From positions 676,001-740,000 of the forward strand of contig CP019636.1 of assembly GCA_002163975.1 (NCBI GenBank): a stretch of 64,000 nucleotides of DNA, given 5' to 3'. Below, piece by piece: positions 56,772 to 64,000 of the stretch (position 1 is its first letter; each line of letters starts with the position of its first letter). The DNA comes from Nostocales cyanobacterium HT-58-2 (GTDB lineage Bacteria; Cyanobacteriota; Cyanobacteriia; Cyanobacteriales; Nostocaceae). Made by a program: the position numbers and the translations under genes. The notes under the pieces were generated by a model. That model did no database searches. It saw only the letters and a list, made by a program, of their open reading frames with translations, and was not told the DNA's origin.

Positions 56772-57289
56772 TAATGATTTTTTACCATGTTCTTGACACT
56801 TAAATCTTCATAGGCGATTAAGGCGTTAGCCTTGCATACGCAACGCGCAACTCTCTTTGCGTGTTCACTACGTTGCCTACTTACTTTTAAGTGTTTTCGA
56901 GCATATCTCTGTCTTGCTTTATGTCGTTGGTTTTTACCTTTCTCTTTTTTATAGATTTGACGTTGAGCGTGCTTTATCGCTTTTTCAGCTTTACGAAGAA
57001 ACTTAGGGTTTTCAGCCTGCCATCCTTATAACATCAACAAGACTCCCGGTTTTTTAGGCTGCTTTCATCAACGAACAATTTTGACAAGATGATGTCAGTA
57101 GAAGGAAAAAATCTATTGACTTAGTACGCTTGTGGTAACTTTTATAACATTATTTCAGATAAAGTGAATATAATCACTGCTGTCAGGTCAATGGCTTCCT
57201 AGCTAGGAATGTCGCCTCAACAAGGACATATATCACTACAAAGTTAAGTTTCATTACTACCACCACTTTATTTAAAACAGATTTGAGAT

Positions 57290-58084
57290 ATGAGACAAGC
57301 TATTACTCAAGTAGACGCATTTACTCACACACCTTTTGCAGGTAACCCTGCTGCGGTCTGCGTTTTACCTGCTCCCCAATCAGAAGATTGGATGCAGAAA
57401 GTCGCACAAGAGATGAACTTATCTGAGACTGCGTTTTTGGTTCGGCAGGATGATGGTTTTCATCTGCGTTGGTTTACCCCCACAACAGAAGTGCCGCTAT
57501 GTGGTCATGCAACCTTGGCAAGCGCTCATGTCCTTTGGTCAGAGGGGCATCTTTTACCAGATGAAGTCGCTCGTTTCCATACTAAGAGTGGACTGCTGAT
57601 AGCAAAGAAGCAAGGTAATTGGATTGAACTCGATTTTCCTGTAAATTTTTCAGAAGAAACAACCGCGCCTCCAGAACTGGGTAAAGCTTTGGGTGTTTCT
57701 ATAAAAACAGTGATGAAAAATTCTCTGGGTTATTTGATAGAGGTGGAATCTGAAGATTTAGTACGACAATTGCAGCCGAATTTCGAGCTACTCAAAGCTT
57801 TAGGTGTTGCTAAAGTTATTGTCACAAGCTTGACACACACAGATTCAGAATACGATTTTGTCTCTCGTTTTTTTGCACCAGGATTGGGAATTAATGAAGA
57901 CCCTGTGACTGGGGCTGCTCACTGTTGCCTTGCTCCCTTCTGGCGCGATTGCCTTGGAAAAGATGAGTTTTTGGCATATCAGGCGTCTAGTCGGGGTGGT
58001 GTGTTGAAGATCCGCTATGACGGGGGTTCTCGTGTCTATTTGAGTGGACAAGCAGTCACCATTCTCCGTGGAGAATTGATTTGA
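57290..58084 (+). CDS. PhzF-family isomerase/epimerase
   Basis: 264 residues: MRQAITQVDAFTHTPFAGNP, QEMNLSETAFLVRQ with the conserved catalytic Glu45, LRWFTPTTEVPLCGHATLAS, and GINEDPVTGAAHCCLAPFW. The diaminopimelate-epimerase-like fold catalyses isomerisations; true phenazine synthesis is not suggested since no other phz gene is present. ATG at 57290. Confidence 0.92.
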   Translation: MRQAITQVDAFTHTPFAGNPAAVCVLPAPQSEDWMQKVAQEMNLSETAFLVRQDDGFHLRWFTPTTEVPLCGHATLASAHVLWSEGHLLPDEVARFHTKSGLLIAKKQGNWIELDFPVNFSEETTAPPELGKALGVSIKTVMKNSLGYLIEVESEDLVRQLQPNFELLKALGVAKVIVTSLTHTDSEYDFVSRFFAPGLGINEDPVTGAAHCCLAPFWRDCLGKDEFLAYQASSRGGVLKIRYDGGSRVYLSGQAVTILRGELI

Positions 58085-58382
58085 AGTTTTTTCAAGTGGG
58101 AAGCCCACACCATAATCTTTGATTTGGTGTAAGAGGATATTACTTCATCCAGTAAGCCGTAAGCTTTTCATCAAGGTGGGGAGCTGACTGTATTGCAACG
58201 AAGTGGGAAGCGTTATCACCTTTAGCTCTCAGTAGTATTTCATAGCTAATTTGAAAAAAGCAAGTCATAAAATACTAAACATTTATCGTGTAACCGTGGT
58301 ATTTTTTTAGCAGAATAACTGCCCGCTAAAAAATGCATCTCTTGCTAACCAAGCTATCGAACATACATTAGAGGGAAAAAGA

Positions 58383-58967
58383 ATGAGCCAAATTCTCAAA
58401 GAAGTCCTCTGGGCTAATCAAGAGTACGCTGAAAACTTTGGTGATAAAGGTAAACTGCCCATACCTCCAGCTAGACGGTTTTCGATTCTGACTTGTATGG
58501 ATGCCCGCCTAGATCCTGCCAAATTTGCTGGATTAACGGAAGGGGATGCCCACGTGATTCGTAATGCTGGAGGACGTGCCAGTGATGATGCTATTCGCTC
58601 CCTGGTTATTTCTTACAAACTCTTGGGTACTCGTGAATGGTTTGTTATCCACCATACCGAATGTGGTATGGAAACCTTCACAGACCAGATTATACGCAAT
58701 TTACTATCTAGTAGCCTTACAACAGCAAAGCTGGATAAGTCTGGCTGGCAAGACATAGGCAAAGGACCTGGTTCGACAGAAGGAGAATATATTGATTGGT
58801 TGACTATCACTGATCAGGCAAAAAGTGTCTATGCAGATGTTAAGCGTATCCGCTTTCATCCCCTAGTTCCCCGTGACATTCCAATTTATGGATTCATTTA
58901 TGATGTGAAGACTGGAAGATTCATTGAGGTTCCAGAAGCAACAGAAATCGGCAAAGCTTTTGAGTAA
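58383..58967 (+). CDS. beta-carbonic anhydrase, cytoplasmic
   Basis: 194 residues. Zinc ligands and catalytic pair: [10 protein letters not shown] (Cys38, Asp40, Arg42) and IHHTECGM (His91, Cys94). It belongs to the short beta class seen in many bacteria. No signal sequence. It lies 3.5 kb from the exported carbonic anhydrase at 62532. ATG at 58383. Confidence 0.9.
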   Translation: MSQILKEVLWANQEYAENFGDKGKLPIPPARRFSILTCMDARLDPAKFAGLTEGDAHVIRNAGGRASDDAIRSLVISYKLLGTREWFVIHHTECGMETFTDQIIRNLLSSSLTTAKLDKSGWQDIGKGPGSTEGEYIDWLTITDQAKSVYADVKRIRFHPLVPRDIPIYGFIYDVKTGRFIEVPEATEIGKAFE

Positions 58968-59067
58968 GTGCATATGTTTTTAGCTACGTGCTAAAAGCAC
59001 TCCTGTGTCAGGCTAATTTAAAGTATGCTCTACGTGCACACTTTGCCTCAGCGTGCAACTCCTTTGC

Positions 59068-59142
59068 GAGAAACACAAGAATTATTTTCAATTCCTTACA
59101 ACTGTGAGAAACACAAGAATTATTTTCAATTCCTTACAACTG
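59068..59142. repeat. two-copy tandem direct repeat, 38 bp unit
   Basis: A unit starting GAGAAACACAAGAATTATTT and ending CTTACAACTG is repeated directly at 59068-59105 and 59106-59142. Perfect over 37 nt. Only two copies and no spacers, so not a CRISPR. Confidence 0.9.
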
Positions 59143-59155
59143 ACAAGTCTTAAGG

Positions 59156-59527
59156 CTATACACCAGTTAGGGAGACTTTTTTTTCTACACGAGTTTGTAA
59201 ATCTGCCATCAGCGTTTCTCCACTGCGTTGAGCTTCCCATGGGCCAGAGTCCCACAGTTTGATACTCCACTGTCCTTGCATATAATTTTCATTCTCAGAG
59301 ATTGTGCCAACGTACGTAACTGGGTCAGGTGAGGTGGTAAAGTATTGCTTGATAAAGCTAATCCGACGCCCAACGACTTCACCAGTCAGATTAGCTTCTC
59401 CCAAGTTACTGTCATCCAAAACTCTACCAGTCAATGTGTTACCACTCTGAATCAGTGTCACTTCAAAGCGGATAGGAATTCCTTGTTGCCAGTAAGTTCC
59501 AAGCCAAGTGCCACTTACATTAGCCAT
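59156..59527 (-). CDS. hypothetical beta-barrel-like protein, 123 residues
   Basis: Sequence begins MANVSGTWLGTYWQQGIPIR and continues VTLIQSGNTLTGRVLDDSNL, VGRRISFIKQYFTT, VTYVGTISENENYMQGQWSI. The alternating strand pattern (GTWLGTY, GNTLTG, YVGTIS, MQGQWS) looks like a small lipocalin- or avidin-like barrel. No family certain. ATG at 59527. Confidence 0.6.
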   Translation of the reverse strand: MANVSGTWLGTYWQQGIPIRFEVTLIQSGNTLTGRVLDDSNLGEANLTGEVVGRRISFIKQYFTTSPDPVTYVGTISENENYMQGQWSIKLWDSGPWEAQRSGETLMADLQTRVEKKVSLTGV

Positions 59528-59587
59528 CAGATTATTCCCTAAATTATTTCTATTGTGCTTAAACTATGGACAATGAATATACAGTGG

Positions 59588-59956
59588 TCAAATCTTCCGC
59601 ATATTTCTACTGATGGGGTCAAAACCTCTAGAAAAGCGGGTGCTGTCGTCATAACAAGCGCCACTCAAATTTGCTCCATAGAGCTTAGCAAAGTTTAGCT
59701 TGGCTCCCCTGAGATTAGCTTCATGTAGGTTAGCACAGCTCAGATTCGCGCGCGTCAAGTTAGCTTTGGCTAAATTAGCTCCTCCAAGGTTGGCTCCCCA
59801 GAGTTTAGCTTTAGCTAGATTTGCTCCGCTTAAATCCGCTGCAAATAAATTGACTCCAGCCAGGTAGGCTCTAATTAACTTGGCTCTACCAAGGTTGGCT
59901 GCTGGAAAATCTCGCTCCCCTGCTGCATAACGCCGCTTCAGTTCATCTGCATCCAT
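59588..59956 (-). CDS. pentapeptide-repeat protein
   Basis: 122 residues, a run of A(N/D)LxX repeats: AANLGRAKLIRAYLAGVNLF, ADLSGANLAKAKLWGANLGG and ANLTRANLSCANLHEANL. They form a right-handed beta-helix. Its start overlaps the end of the upstream gene by 19 nt. Role of cyanobacterial members is mostly unknown. Confidence 0.9.
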   Translation of the reverse strand: MDADELKRRYAAGERDFPAANLGRAKLIRAYLAGVNLFAADLSGANLAKAKLWGANLGGANLAKANLTRANLSCANLHEANLRGAKLNFAKLYGANLSGACYDDSTRFSRGFDPISRNMRKI

Positions 59957-60261
59957 GCTTGGTTCACCTTACTGAGCAAACTAGAAGCTATCTGCTCCCA
60001 TTCCTGGTCTAGTCCTACTTTTGACTCTGGCTGGCTGCTACGTCCATACCAGTAACGGGCATTACTTATATCACCTTCTTTACGGTGCAGATAGGCATGA
60101 ACCCAAGCACTATCAGCATCGTGAGCATTTTGTACTATTTCGTGCGCCGTATGCCAGTCACCTTTATTGTCGTACCAAAGGGCTTGCAACGCTTTTGGCA
60201 GTGACTCAGGACATTTTCGCCCTTGTTCTATCAATTGCTTGAATTCTACTGAAGTCATCAT
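59938..60261 (-). CDS. hypothetical protein overlapping the pentapeptide gene
   Basis: 107 residues, MMTSVEFKQLIEQGRKCPES, LPKALQALWYDNKGDWHTAH, EIVQNAHDADSAWVHAYLHR, KEGDISNARYWYGRSSQPES. It is helical with TPR-like ALQALWYDNKGDWHTAHEIV. The 19-nt overlap with the following pentapeptide gene indicates coupled expression. I do not recognise a named family. Confidence 0.65.
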   Translation of the reverse strand: MMTSVEFKQLIEQGRKCPESLPKALQALWYDNKGDWHTAHEIVQNAHDADSAWVHAYLHRKEGDISNARYWYGRSSQPESKVGLDQEWEQIASSLLSKVNQAWMQMN

Positions 60262-60569
60262 ATTGACCTAAGAAATATTAAGCTTCTGTTTCTAGGATAC
60301 AATTGACACTCCAAGTCGTTCAAAACTTCCATAGATAGAAAGCAATAGTAATCATTGGATAATCCAAAACTATAAGAATTTATTAGAGTAAACATCTATT
60401 AATTATGTATGCTGACTTATTCCTTTTTTGCACACTAGAAGATAATCTATATATTTAACAAGATTAAATAAACATTAATTTTTCTAAACACTATATCTGT
60501 GTTCAGTACAAATGACGGTTGTGGCTCAACAACCAAGTTCTGTTTTGCTGCAAAAATAAAGGAGAATGA
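60262..60569. other. promoter region upstream of ndhF3
   Basis: 308 bp AT-rich. A divergent promoter for ndhF3 and the minus-strand pair is expected. I did not find a clear NdhR/CcmR-type palindrome by eye. Confidence 0.4.
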
Positions 60570-62432
60570 ATGGCTCATTTTCTGTTAGAAACTGTTTGGC
60601 TAGTGCCTTGCTATGCCCTACTAGGTGGGCTTTTGGCCATACCTTGGTCTCCAGGAATTATTCGACGTACAGGACCAAGACCAGCAGGTTACATTAACTT
60701 GGTAATGACATTTTTTGCGTTTATTCATGCTGCTTTTGCATTACCAGCTACCTGGAATCAACTTCCATACCAGATATCCATATCCTGGTTGAATACTGCT
60801 GATTTACATCTTTCTATCGATTTAGAAATCTCCTCATTAAGTGTCGGCGCAATGGTTGTCATTGCTGGCTTAAATTTCTTAGCACAGATTTTTGCTGTCG
60901 GCTATATGGAGATGGACTGGGGCTGGGGACGCTTCTATTCACTATTGGGATTGTTTGAAGCAGGGTTATGCGCCTTGGTATTATGCAACTCTTTGTTTTT
61001 TAGTTACGTCATTTTGGAAATCCTCACTTTAGGAACTTACTTGTTAGTGGGACTTTGGTTTAGTCAGCCCTTGGTTGTGACGGGTGCTAGGGATGCTTTC
61101 TTAACCAAGCGGGTGGGAGATTTATTTTTGCTAATGGGAGTCCTGGCAATATGGTCAGTCGCAGGGACTTGGAATTATACCGATTTAGCAGAGTGGGCGG
61201 CTACTGCCAACGTCAATCCAACCTTGATAGCATTGGTCAGTCTGGCATTAATCGCAGGTCCAATGGGTAAGTGTGCTCAGTTCCCCTTACATCTGTGGTT
61301 GGATGAGGCAATGGAAGGACCTGTTCCTAGTACGATTTTACGGAATTCAGTTGTTGTTGCTAGTGGTGCTTGGGTGCTGATTAAGCTGCAACCCGTTTTC
61401 AGCCTATCGCCTATAGCTACCTCTGTCATGGTGGCTGTTGGTGCAGTCACAGGAGTGGGTGCTTCTTTGATTGCGATCGCCCAAGTCGATATCAAACGCT
61501 GCTTATCTTACTCCGTTAGTGCCTACATGGGTTTGGTGTTTATCGCCGTAGGAACGCAACAAAACGAAGCAGCACTGTTGTTAGTACTCACTCATGCTTT
61601 AGCAGCAGCACTTTTGGTCATGAGTACTGGCGCAATTATCTGGAACAGCATTACTCAAGATGTAACCCAACTGGGAGGACTTTGGTCACGCCGTCCGGTA
61701 TCAGGATTTGCTTATGTCGTAGGGACTCTTGGGTTAATTGGTTTTCCACCTCTGGGTAGTTTTTGGGCGTTACTGAAATTAGCTTCCGGGCTGTGGGAGA
61801 CGCACCCTTGGCTTGTGGGAGTAGTCATAGTCGTCAACGCTTTAACGGCTTTTAGCTTAACTCGGGAATTCTGTTCAATTTTTGGCGGAAAACCCAAGCA
61901 GATGAGCGATCGCTCTCCTGAAGTCAGTTGGCAAATGGCTTTACCAATGATTATTTTGCTCGGTTTTACTCTCCATCTCCCCTTGGTGTTGCAAAGCTTA
62001 TCACTGCTACCTAGTTGGGCAAACCTCAACAAAGATGTTGCACTACTACTCATTTGGTCGAGTATTTTTGGTTGCAGTATTAGTAGCGTGATTTATTTGG
62101 GTAACGTCATTCCCAAACCTGTTCGCTTTCCCCTCAAAGGTTTACAAGACTTGTTAGCATACGACTTCTACACTCCAAAACTGTATCGGATGAGCATAGT
62201 TTTGGGCGTTGACCTCATTTCAAAACTTGCCGACATTGTTGACCGCTTTGTCTTCGATGGCATTGTAAATATGATTGGCTTGGCGTCCATCGGTAGTGGA
62301 CAAAGTCTGAAGTACAGTACCTCCGGACAGACTCAGTTTTATGCATTCACCGTGTTACTTGGGGTAGGAGTTTTAGGAATACTGGTGAGTTGGCAATACT
62401 GGGGAGGTCAGTTTTTAGCTTGGATGTTTTAG
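60570..62432 (+). CDS. ndhF3: NAD(P)H-quinone oxidoreductase subunit F, inducible CO2-uptake type (NdhF3-like)
   Basis: 620 residues, with many membrane helices. NdhF/NuoL signatures: GPMGKCAQFPLHLWLDEAME, GPVPSTILRNSVVVASGAWV, IDIKRCLSYSVSAYMGLVF and GFPPLGSFWALLKLA. The divergent type without the long respiratory C-terminus, followed by carbonic anhydrase and NdhD, fits the NDH-1MS complex (NdhF3/NdhD3/CupA/CupS) that hydrates CO2 inside the cell with thylakoid proton pumping. ATG at 60570 with AGGAGAATGA ribosome site. Named F3 by context; F4 is the main alternative. Confidence 0.88.
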   Translation: MAHFLLETVWLVPCYALLGGLLAIPWSPGIIRRTGPRPAGYINLVMTFFAFIHAAFALPATWNQLPYQISISWLNTADLHLSIDLEISSLSVGAMVVIAGLNFLAQIFAVGYMEMDWGWGRFYSLLGLFEAGLCALVLCNSLFFSYVILEILTLGTYLLVGLWFSQPLVVTGARDAFLTKRVGDLFLLMGVLAIWSVAGTWNYTDLAEWAATANVNPTLIALVSLALIAGPMGKCAQFPLHLWLDEAMEGPVPSTILRNSVVVASGAWVLIKLQPVFSLSPIATSVMVAVGAVTGVGASLIAIAQVDIKRCLSYSVSAYMGLVFIAVGTQQNEAALLLVLTHALAAALLVMSTGAIIWNSITQDVTQLGGLWSRRPVSGFAYVVGTLGLIGFPPLGSFWALLKLASGLWETHPWLVGVVIVVNALTAFSLTREFCSIFGGKPKQMSDRSPEVSWQMALPMIILLGFTLHLPLVLQSLSLLPSWANLNKDVALLLIWSSIFGCSISSVIYLGNVIPKPVRFPLKGLQDLLAYDFYTPKLYRMSIVLGVDLISKLADIVDRFVFDGIVNMIGLASIGSGQSLKYSTSGQTQFYAFTVLLGVGVLGILVSWQYWGGQFLAWMF

Positions 62433-62531
62433 CTTCGAGATGTCTTAGTAGGGTACGGGCGTAAAGCTTTGCACCTGTGAGAAGGGGTCAACTTGTAACT
62501 AATAACTAACAATAATTGTCAGAAAAAAGCA

Positions 62532-63257
62532 ATGAACAGAAAAACTCAGATTGGAAACCTTTCCAGAAGAACTTTGTTTAAGTTTGGTGCAGGAGCACTA
62601 GGAACGGGAGTTTTAACAGCAGGAATTGGATCCAATTTAATTGTTCCTGAACGAGTTGTAGCACAAGAAAAAGATATAAAAGATATAACTCCTGACCAGG
62701 CTTTGCAAACGTTAATTGAGGGAAATCAACGCTTTGTAACAAGAAAACGTCGCAACCCCCACCAAACTCCTGCACGTCTTACTGAAGTCGCAAAAGGTCA
62801 GAAACCCTTTGCATCTATTCTCGGCTGTGCAGATTCAAGAGTTCCTGCTGAAATTGTTTTTGATCAAGGACTTGGAGATTTATTTGTATGCCGCGTTGCT
62901 GGTAATGTTGCTACCCCAGAGGAAATTGGCAGCCTCGAATTTGGTAGCTTAGTATTGGGCACAAAGGTCATCATGGTATTGGGTCATGAAAGATGTGGCG
63001 CGGTAGATGCCACGATAAAAGGTGCTCAAGTTCCTGGTCAGATTGGCAGTTTAATTGAGGCCATTAAACCTAGTGTAGAAAAGTCAAAAAATTTACCAGG
63101 AGACAAGCTAGAAAATGCTTGTAAAGCAAATATTTTGGCGCAAGTAGAAACGTTGAAATCATCACCAGTTCTCTCTAAGTTAATTGATGCAGGCAAACTG
63201 AAAGTTGTCGGTGCTTATTACGATTTGGACAATGGCAGAGTTTCTATGGTGAGTTAA
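62532..63257 (+). CDS. exported beta-carbonic anhydrase (Tat signal), EcaB-like
   Basis: 241 residues. The N-terminus NLSRRTLFKFGAGALGTGVL is a twin-arginine signal; cleavage is likely after VVAQE. The enzyme domain has ILGCADSRVP (Cys99, Asp101, Arg103) and VLGHERCGAVDA (His152, Cys155), all zinc and catalytic residues. It should work in the thylakoid lumen or periplasm. It lies 100 bp after ndhF3 and 72 bp before ndhD3, on the same strand. A thylakoid-associated beta-carbonic anhydrase (EcaB) linked to CupA/CupB has been described in another cyanobacterium, and this gene order supports such a role here (inference). Confidence 0.9.
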   Translation: MNRKTQIGNLSRRTLFKFGAGALGTGVLTAGIGSNLIVPERVVAQEKDIKDITPDQALQTLIEGNQRFVTRKRRNPHQTPARLTEVAKGQKPFASILGCADSRVPAEIVFDQGLGDLFVCRVAGNVATPEEIGSLEFGSLVLGTKVIMVLGHERCGAVDATIKGAQVPGQIGSLIEAIKPSVEKSKNLPGDKLENACKANILAQVETLKSSPVLSKLIDAGKLKVVGAYYDLDNGRVSMVS

Positions 63258-63328
63258 CACCAATTATTTATACCTGGTGCACCTACCAAGAATCAACTAA
63301 CAAGTTTTTCATAAGAATTAAATTCTCT

Positions 63329-64000
63329 ATGCTCAGTATCTTGATTTGGCTGCCTATATTAGGTGCCGCTGTTATTGGCTTCTTGCCTTCCATTCCTGCA
63401 ATCAGTACTCGTTTAACAGCCCTCACTGTTGCTGGATTGGTTTTTCTTTGGAATGTTTTTCTGCTGCTGAAATTTGATATCTCTAATCCCGGAATACAAC
63501 TCCAGGAATATCTACCTTGGAATGAAACTCTAGGCTTAAGCTATCAGTTGGGCGTTGATGGACTCTCCATACTGATGCTGTTGTTAAACAGTTTGCTAAC
63601 CTGGATTGCTATTTACAGCAGCAGCAAACAGACTGAACGCCCCAGACTTTTCTATTCCCTCATCTTATTAGTGAGTGGAGGGGTTGCAGGCGCGTTTGCA
63701 GCACAGAATTTGTTGCTCTTCTTCCTATTCTACGAGCTAGAATTGATACCTTTTTATCTGCTGATTTCCATCTGGGGTGGTCAAAAGCGGGCTTATGCTG
63801 CCATTAAGTTTCTGATTTATACGGCTGTTTCAGGAGCATTAATTCTGGCAACATTTTTGGGTACGGTGTGGTTGAGTGGTTCAACTAATTTTAATTACAA
63901 TACACTCTCGACTCAAACCCTATCAGCAACACTACAAATCATTCTGCTTGCGGGAATATTGCTAGGTTTCGGTATCAAAATTCCCCTAGTTCCCTTCCAC
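63329..64000 (+). CDS. ndhD3: NAD(P)H-quinone oxidoreductase subunit D, CO2-uptake type (3' end off the window)
   Basis: The first 224 codons are present and the frame runs off the right edge. Translation begins MLSILIWLPILGAAVIGFLP, has YQLGVDGLSILMLLLNSLLT, LLLFFLFYELELIPFYLLIS with the conserved NdhD/NuoM Glu, and reaches KIPLVPFH. ATG at 63329. It matches NdhD; together with NdhF3 it forms the distal membrane arm of the CO2-uptake NDH-1. The next gene, beyond the window, would be expected to be cupA. Confidence 0.9.
   Translation, partial: MLSILIWLPILGAAVIGFLPSIPAISTRLTALTVAGLVFLWNVFLLLKFDISNPGIQLQEYLPWNETLGLSYQLGVDGLSILMLLLNSLLTWIAIYSSSKQTERPRLFYSLILLVSGGVAGAFAAQNLLLFFLFYELELIPFYLLISIWGGQKRAYAAIKFLIYTAVSGALILATFLGTVWLSGSTNFNYNTLSTQTLSATLQIILLAGILLGFGIKIPLVPFH

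Larger units (their letters stand above)
55577..57031 (-). pseudogene. tnpB: IS605-family tnpB remnant, split by an IS5-like insertion
   Basis: Two pieces read in the same frame on the minus strand. The upstream piece (57031-56774) gives GWQAENPKFLRKAEKAIKHA through LIAYEDLSVKNMVKNH with the RuvC-II Glu; the downstream piece (55850-55577) gives LGKSINDVAWNLFRRWLEYF, then SQKCSDCD, KCSCGC and LQRDVNAAINIL, the zinc finger and RuvC-III Asp. Between them is an IS5-like element at a TA. The N-terminus with the RuvC-I Asp is missing upstream of 57031, where an in-frame stop occurs. TnpB is an RNA-guided nuclease in active elements; this copy is dead. Confidence 0.85.

Noticed and set aside
55577..57031. 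Active TnpB nuclease system
   Set aside because: The gene is split, lacks its N-terminus, and the inserted IS is also disrupted.
57290..58084. Phenazine biosynthesis gene
   Set aside because: PhzF homologues are widespread and no other phz genes are in the window.
59068..59142. CRISPR array
   Set aside because: Two directly abutting copies without spacers and no cas genes nearby.

Overview
The window is chromosomal DNA of a filamentous, probably heterocyst-forming cyanobacterium. Support comes from psbD/psbC, ycf4, three high-light-inducible protein genes, an inducible NDH-1 CO2-uptake locus, a BT1-type transporter, a carotenoid oxygenase, a PatA-type response regulator, many HIP1-like GCGATCGC octamers, and GC-rich dispersed repeats between genes. 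The genus cannot be fixed from sequence reading alone. Genes lie on both strands, with long AT-rich spacers.

Layout. 1-8.5 kb: a minus-strand surface-sugar cluster, in transcription order glucose-1-phosphate cytidylyltransferase, FAD oxidase (LhgO-like), GT8, SDR epimerase, GT2, PhyH-like dioxygenase, RmlC-type epimerase, and an NAD(P) oxidoreductase cut by the left edge. 9-12.8 kb: a TerY-P-type signalling triad (vWA protein, PP2C phosphatase, kinase with C-terminal TPRs). 13.3-25 kb: PatA-like regulator, HD hydrolase, pheT, small proteins, an RNase III fused to a Swt1-type HEPN domain, a GMC oxidoreductase and a histidine kinase. 25.1-31.4 kb: a probable c-di-AMP (ydaO) riboswitch leading into an NrtA/CmpA-class ABC transporter, then a Usp-domain protein and an ArsB/NhaD-type transporter.

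31.6-36.2 kb: three tandem hli genes with an upstream HLR1-like site, and a 1038-residue membrane protein with seven copies of a helical repeat. 36.6-45.6 kb: psbD-psbC (17-nt overlap), ycf4, a lipoprotein cyclophilin, a KAS-type synthase, a BT1 transporter and a carotenoid oxygenase. 45.6-55.5 kb: stress and detoxification genes (PrxQ, PNPOx-like, AraC/GNAT pair, azoreductase), two unknown small proteins, a TPR lipoprotein, a serine hydrolase and a nucleotidyltransferase. 55.5-57 kb: a dead IS605-type tnpB split by a dead IS5-like element. 57.3-64 kb: PhzF, two beta-carbonic anhydrases, a pentapeptide pair, and ndhF3 / Tat-exported carbonic anhydrase / ndhD3, the last cut by the right edge.

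How they work together. The right end looks like a CO2-concentrating module in which an exported carbonic anhydrase is encoded between two membrane subunits of the inducible NDH-1 complex. The centre serves photosystem synthesis and high-light protection. The left end makes a modified surface polysaccharide. The most unusual items are the HEPN-RNase III fusion with a degenerate HEPN motif, the riboswitch-controlled ABC transporter, the kinase/phosphatase/vWA triad, the repeat membrane protein, and the carbonic anhydrase inside the NDH-1 locus.
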